A stretch of DNA of 7,738 bases from Desulfobacteraceae bacterium (lineage in GTDB: Bacteria > Desulfobacterota > Desulfobacteria > Desulfobacterales > Desulfosalsimonadaceae): the NCBI GenBank assembly GCA_007136525.1, contig SLGU01000118.1, positions 1-7,738 of the forward strand. The letters are read 5' to 3'. The notes under the pieces are model-generated. The model did no database searches. It was not told where the DNA came from and saw only the letters and a program-made list of their open reading frames with translations. This document shows, in pieces, positions 5,487 through 7,738 of the stretch. The number at the start of each line of letters is the position of its first letter. Position 1 is the stretch's first letter. The translations under genes were made by a program, and so were the position numbers.

Positions 5487-6722
5487 CTATTTCATCCTAC
5501 TTCTTACCTCCCCGCACCCCGGCATAGTGTCCGGCAAGTAAGGATTGCGGATGTCCGGGACGTTGCTTATCCAGTGGCCGCCTTCGTTACCAAAGGCCAT
5601 GGGGCAGTACTGATGATAAAAATCGTCTTCAGCGCCCAGGGACATGACCGCATTGATCAGAATGTCGCTTAAAAACCGGAGTTCGCCGCGGAATTGATCA
5701 AGGTCGCCGGCATCCAGCATCGCCGTCCCATGGGATTCGATGCTGCCGTAATAATCCATCCATGCCATGTGGGCATCGCCTGTCATGCGATGCTGCCCGA
5801 TGGACTGGAGGCTTTCCATGAAATTTTCCCCCGTATCCATGGCCGTTTCAAAATCCGATTCAACCAGGGCGTCTTTTACCGTGATATATGCATGAACCAT
5901 ATGGGTAAACTCGTTCCTGAAATCCGCGTCCACCTCATGCCGCAGGTCCGTCGGGTCGGGTTCTTCCATGACCATTTCCTCGTGATCACGGTTCATTTCA
6001 ATTGTCCGGGCGCCGATTTCCCGGTTGCTTTTTCGCACCGCGTCTGCAACCTTTAAAATGGAAACGCCGGCTTCGACCATGGCATCAGGGTCGATGTCGA
6101 CCTGGTATTCCCTGACATGCCCCCCGATGCTGGCGACCTCTGCCACGCCCTTTACGGATGAAAGGGCGTATTGAACCTGGAAGTCCTGGATTGTACGAAG
6201 TTCGTGGGGGTCCCATCCGCCGGTTGCGTTGCCGTCGGGATCCTTTCCTTCCAGGGTGTACCAGAAAATTTGTCCAAGCGCGGTGGCATCCGGTCCGAGC
6301 GCCGGTTGTACGCCTTCCGGCAAAAGACCACTGGGCAGGGCGTTCAGCTTTTCGAGGATTCGTGCACGGCTCCAATAAAATTTGACATCATCTTCAAATA
6401 TGATGTTGATACTTGAAAAACCGAACATGGAGTTGCTGCGGATCGTCCTTACGCCGGAAATACCGAGCAGTTCCGTGGTCAGCGGGTAGGTGATCTGATC
6501 TTCTATATCCTGAGGAGACTGTCCTTCCCACCCGGTAAAAACGATCTGCTGGTTATCGCCGATATCGGGTATTGCATCGACGGGCACCGGATCGCGCGGA
6601 AGAAGGGGTATATCCCAGTCAAACGGTGCAGTTGCAATTCCCCATCCGGCCAAAGCAAGGAAGAAAAGAACAGCGATGAGCTTGTTTTCAAGAAAAAACC
6701 GGATTATGCGATTGATAATAAT
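5487..6722 (-). CDS. Chimeric ORF: CusA-type RND pump N-terminus fused to DUF3347 domain (probable remnant)
   Basis: Homology to CusA/CzcA heavy-metal RND pumps begins at codons 6722-6720: TM1 (IIRFFLENKLIAVLFFLALAG), then VDAIPDIGDNQQIVF, EDQITYPLTTELLG, FYWSRARILEKLN, LGPDATALG, HELRTIQDF, VAEVASIGGHVREYQVDIDP and SNREIGARTIEMNR. At about 5988 it switches in frame, after EMNR, to DHEEMV and a DUF3347 domain (HAYITVKDALVESDF, FYHQYCPMAFGNEGGHW, IRNPYLPDTMPGCGEV), normally the C-terminal part of CusB-like adaptors or a stand-alone periplasmic protein. A full CusA has over 1000 residues with 12 membrane segments; this has about 411, so it cannot be a working pump. The expected ATG is ATT (preceded by AAGGAAA); the first usual start is TTG at 6653, which would remove TM1 (388 residues). 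It could yield a periplasmic metal-binding DUF3347 protein, or be a deletion scar. A -24/-12 element lies upstream at 6857. Confidence 0.8.
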   Translation of the reverse strand: MIINRIIRFFLENKLIAVLFFLALAGWGIATAPFDWDIPLLPRDPVPVDAIPDIGDNQQIVFTGWEGQSPQDIEDQITYPLTTELLGISGVRTIRSNSMFGFSSINIIFEDDVKFYWSRARILEKLNALPSGLLPEGVQPALGPDATALGQIFWYTLEGKDPDGNATGGWDPHELRTIQDFQVQYALSSVKGVAEVASIGGHVREYQVDIDPDAMVEAGVSILKVADAVRKSNREIGARTIEMNRDHEEMVMEEPDPTDLRHEVDADFRNEFTHMVHAYITVKDALVESDFETAMDTGENFMESLQSIGQHRMTGDAHMAWMDYYGSIESHGTAMLDAGDLDQFRGELRFLSDILINAVMSLGAEDDFYHQYCPMAFGNEGGHWISNVPDIRNPYLPDTMPGCGEVRSRMK

Positions 6723-6856
6723 GGCTTATTTCCTTTGTTTTGTGGTTTATGATGGTGATATCAAGGCTGCCGAAAAAGGGGTAATTCACGTCTTCAGGCT
6801 GCAGCGATAAAAAAGGAAAACGGCAATAATAAATTTTTTTCTTGAAAAGAGGTTGT

Positions 6857-6871
6857 GCAAATCATATGCCG
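6857..6871 (-). promoter_or_regulatory. Candidate sigma-54 (-24/-12) promoter of the CusA-DUF3347 chimera
   Basis: On the minus strand CGGCATATGATTTGC matches TGGCAC-N5-TTGC with GG and GC 10 nt apart and a perfect TTGC half; two positions deviate. The predicted start is near 6846, giving a leader of about 125 nt. A dyad shared with the kinase leader is centred about 109 bp upstream, the classical place for an NtrC-type activator. Confidence 0.5.
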
Positions 6872-6946
6872 AACAAGTTGATTTATGAAAATCTGTGTGA
6901 TTGCGTTAAGAAAAACAACTATACGGGATTTGTCCTGTCGTCGCAG

Positions 6947-6963
6947 TGCGCAATTTTTTCGCA
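6947..6963. promoter_or_regulatory. Candidate regulator-binding dyad, copy 2 (UAS)
   Basis: TGCGCAATTTTTTCGCA fits TGCG-N-AA-N3-TT-N-CGCA. Its reverse complement matches the site at 4867-4883 at 15 of 17 positions. It is centred about 109 bp upstream of the start predicted from the -24/-12 element at 6857-6871, as expected of an enhancer for the NtrC-type regulator. Confidence 0.5.
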
Positions 6964-7088
6964 TCCAACATTTGACAGTGTGAAATTTTTTTCCAGCAAA
7001 CAAAATAGATTACTGAAGTTTCCCGTTTTTTAGACTTCGGCGTGGCGTGGCAAGCGGCTTGGAAGTAAAAAAATAATAAATTTAGTAT

Positions 7089-7115
7089 GTTGTCAAAAAT
7101 AGTGTCCTTGACAAC
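7089..7115. promoter_or_regulatory. Operator-like inverted repeat
   Basis: GTTGTCAA (7089-7096) and TTGACAAC (7108-7115) form a perfect 8-bp dyad with an 11-nt spacer. The geometry fits binding by a dimeric repressor, or a stem. The regulator is unknown; the nearest downstream gene is the MFS transporter, 250 bp away. Confidence 0.3.
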
Positions 7116-7179
7116 GCCCCGTACAGACGGCGGGGATGGTGAGGAGTGAGGTTGCCAAAAATCGTTTCAGTGTAAACAT

Positions 7180-7211
7180 TTTAAATTATGAGATATATTC
7201 TCGAATTTAAA
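7180..7211. repeat. AT-rich imperfect palindrome
   Basis: TTTAAATT (7180-7187) and AATTTAAA (7204-7211) enclose GAGA-TATAT-TCTC (7190-7202), giving an almost continuous palindrome. It lies inside the MITE-like segment and could fold into a hairpin in either strand. Confidence 0.35.
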
Positions 7212-7364
7212 CTGCGGTAACACAAAAAACGATACTAAATTCTGCCATCACTGCATTAATGCGGTTGGCGGCAGGATCAAAAACAGGAAACTTCAGTATC
7301 TTTGATGGGTTCCTGTTTTCAAGGCTTTACCCGGTTTTCCGGGCAGGCGACAGGGCTGAGGGCA

Positions 7365-7738
7365 GTGCAAAAACACATTTTGTTTACGATTTTAATCGCG
7401 GTATTCATCGTTTTCATGGGGATGGGCATCATCGTGCCCATATTGCCCATATATGCCACCGAACTCGGGGCCACCGGATTCGCCCTGGGCGTCATTATCG
7501 CCGCATTCGCTTTGAGCGGGGGGCTGCTGCAGCCGTTTGTGGGTCATTTTTCCGACCGTTACGGCAAAAAGGGTTTTTTCGTCGCGGGGCTTTTCATGTT
7601 CAGCCTCACCGGCTACGCCTATACCTTTGCCGGATCTGTTTCGGACCTGGTTCTGATCCGCATTTTCCACGGGGCCGGGTCCGCCATGGTCGTCCCCATC
7701 GCCATGGCCTACATCGGTGAGCTCACCGGCGGCAAGGC
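7365..7738 (+). CDS. MFS transporter, DHA1/TetA-like, N-terminal part (cut by window end)
   Basis: A GTG start opens a frame of 124 codons that runs off the window. It shows TM1 (ILFTILIAVFIVFMGMGIIVP), the conserved GIIVPILP entry, TM2 around 38-58, the MFS motif A loop GHFSDRYGKKG at 60-70, TM3 and the start of TM4 with IRIFHGAGSAMVVP. This is typical of proton-driven drug/metabolite exporters of the DHA1 group; the substrate cannot be told. The start is chosen because the membrane segment begins immediately after VQKH; AGGG about 9 nt upstream is a poor ribosome binding site. The gene is divergent from the CusA chimera, with a 640-bp gap containing the MITE-like segment. An inverted repeat AAAACAGGAA/TTCCTGTTTT (7280-7289, 7310-7319) sits in its leader. 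Confidence 0.85.
   Translation, partial: MQKHILFTILIAVFIVFMGMGIIVPILPIYATELGATGFALGVIIAAFALSGGLLQPFVGHFSDRYGKKGFFVAGLFMFSLTGYAYTFAGSVSDLVLIRIFHGAGSAMVVPIAMAYIGELTGGK

Larger units (their letters stand above)
7011..7298. mobile_element. MITE-like 288-bp segment with 20-bp terminal inverted repeats
   Basis: The left end TACTGAAGTTTCCCG (7011-7025, extending to 7030) is matched in inverted form at 7279-7298, 19 of 20 bases. The inside has no gene and holds two further dyads (7089-7115 and 7180-7211). Both ends carry TA at the outer edge, which would suit a TA-targeting (IS630/Tc1-mariner-like) non-autonomous element, but no transposase or clear longer target duplication is visible. It separates the chimera's promoter region from the MFS gene, whose start lies 67 bp beyond, so it may influence MFS expression. 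With the bases around it (6723-7364) this is the longest gene-free stretch of the window. Confidence 0.45.

Noticed and set aside
6842..7033. Plus-strand 63-codon frame
   Set aside because: TTG start without a ribosome binding site, no recognisable domain, it runs across the sigma-54 element and dyad and ends in the left end of the MITE-like segment.
7280..7319. Hairpin AAAACAGGAA/TTCCTGTTTT as an intrinsic terminator
   Set aside because: Its loop is 20 nt, its T run is part of the AT-rich stem and no plus-strand gene ends just upstream; the left arm is better explained as the right terminal repeat of the MITE-like segment.
7259..7720. Plus-strand 153-codon frame over the MFS start
   Set aside because: It is an Arg/His-rich shadow in another frame; the real MFS protein with clear membrane segments and motif A is read from the GTG at 7365.

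Overview
The window looks like a metal-response (probably copper or another soft or divalent metal) accessory region of a Gram-negative bacterium. Outer-membrane and periplasmic proteins, sigma-54 style regulation and the type of CusA and DUF3347 sequence suggest a Desulfobacterota (sulfate-reducer-like) genome. That placement is inference from gene style and cannot be proved from the window.

Layout. (1) Positions 1-251 are non-coding and hold nested inverted repeats (a 17-bp perfect pair at 96-112 and 202-218), ending at a strong ribosome binding site. (2) Plus-strand pair 252-1474: a secreted Met-rich, Cys-free protein and a beta-barrel outer-membrane protein. (3) Convergent to it, minus-strand 4655-1542: a sensor histidine kinase with a periplasmic domain and an NtrC-type (AAA+, sigma-54-activating) response regulator, built like ZraSR/HydHG. 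(4) 4656-5011: a leader of about 350 bp with a possible 37-codon ORF, several inverted repeats and a 17-bp dyad. (5) Minus-strand 5239-5012: a tiny exported Asp/His-rich protein behind a -24/-12 element and two adjacent leader hairpins. (6) Minus-strand 6722-5487: an open chimeric frame joining the N-terminal part of a CusA-type RND pump to the DUF3347 C-terminal domain normally associated with CusB-type adaptors; it lacks a normal start codon where homology begins. (7) 6723-7364: a non-coding stretch with another -24/-12 element, a second copy of the 17-bp dyad about 109 bp upstream of the predicted start site, and a 288-bp segment bounded by 19/20-matching terminal inverted repeats (MITE-like). 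(8) 7365 to the window end: the start of an MFS transporter, GTG start, cut by the window.

How it may work together (inference). The kinase senses a periplasmic signal, phosphorylates the NtrC-type regulator, and the regulator binds dyads of the form TGCG-N-AA-N3-TT-N-CGCA to activate sigma-54 promoters for the Asp/His-rich peptide and the CusA-DUF3347 chimera. The Met-rich protein and outer-membrane protein would belong to the same periplasmic metal-handling theme. The most notable points are the shared dyad with matching sigma-54 elements, the unrecognised Asp/His-rich exported peptide, and the CusA/DUF3347 chimera. No tRNA, rRNA or CRISPR array was seen.
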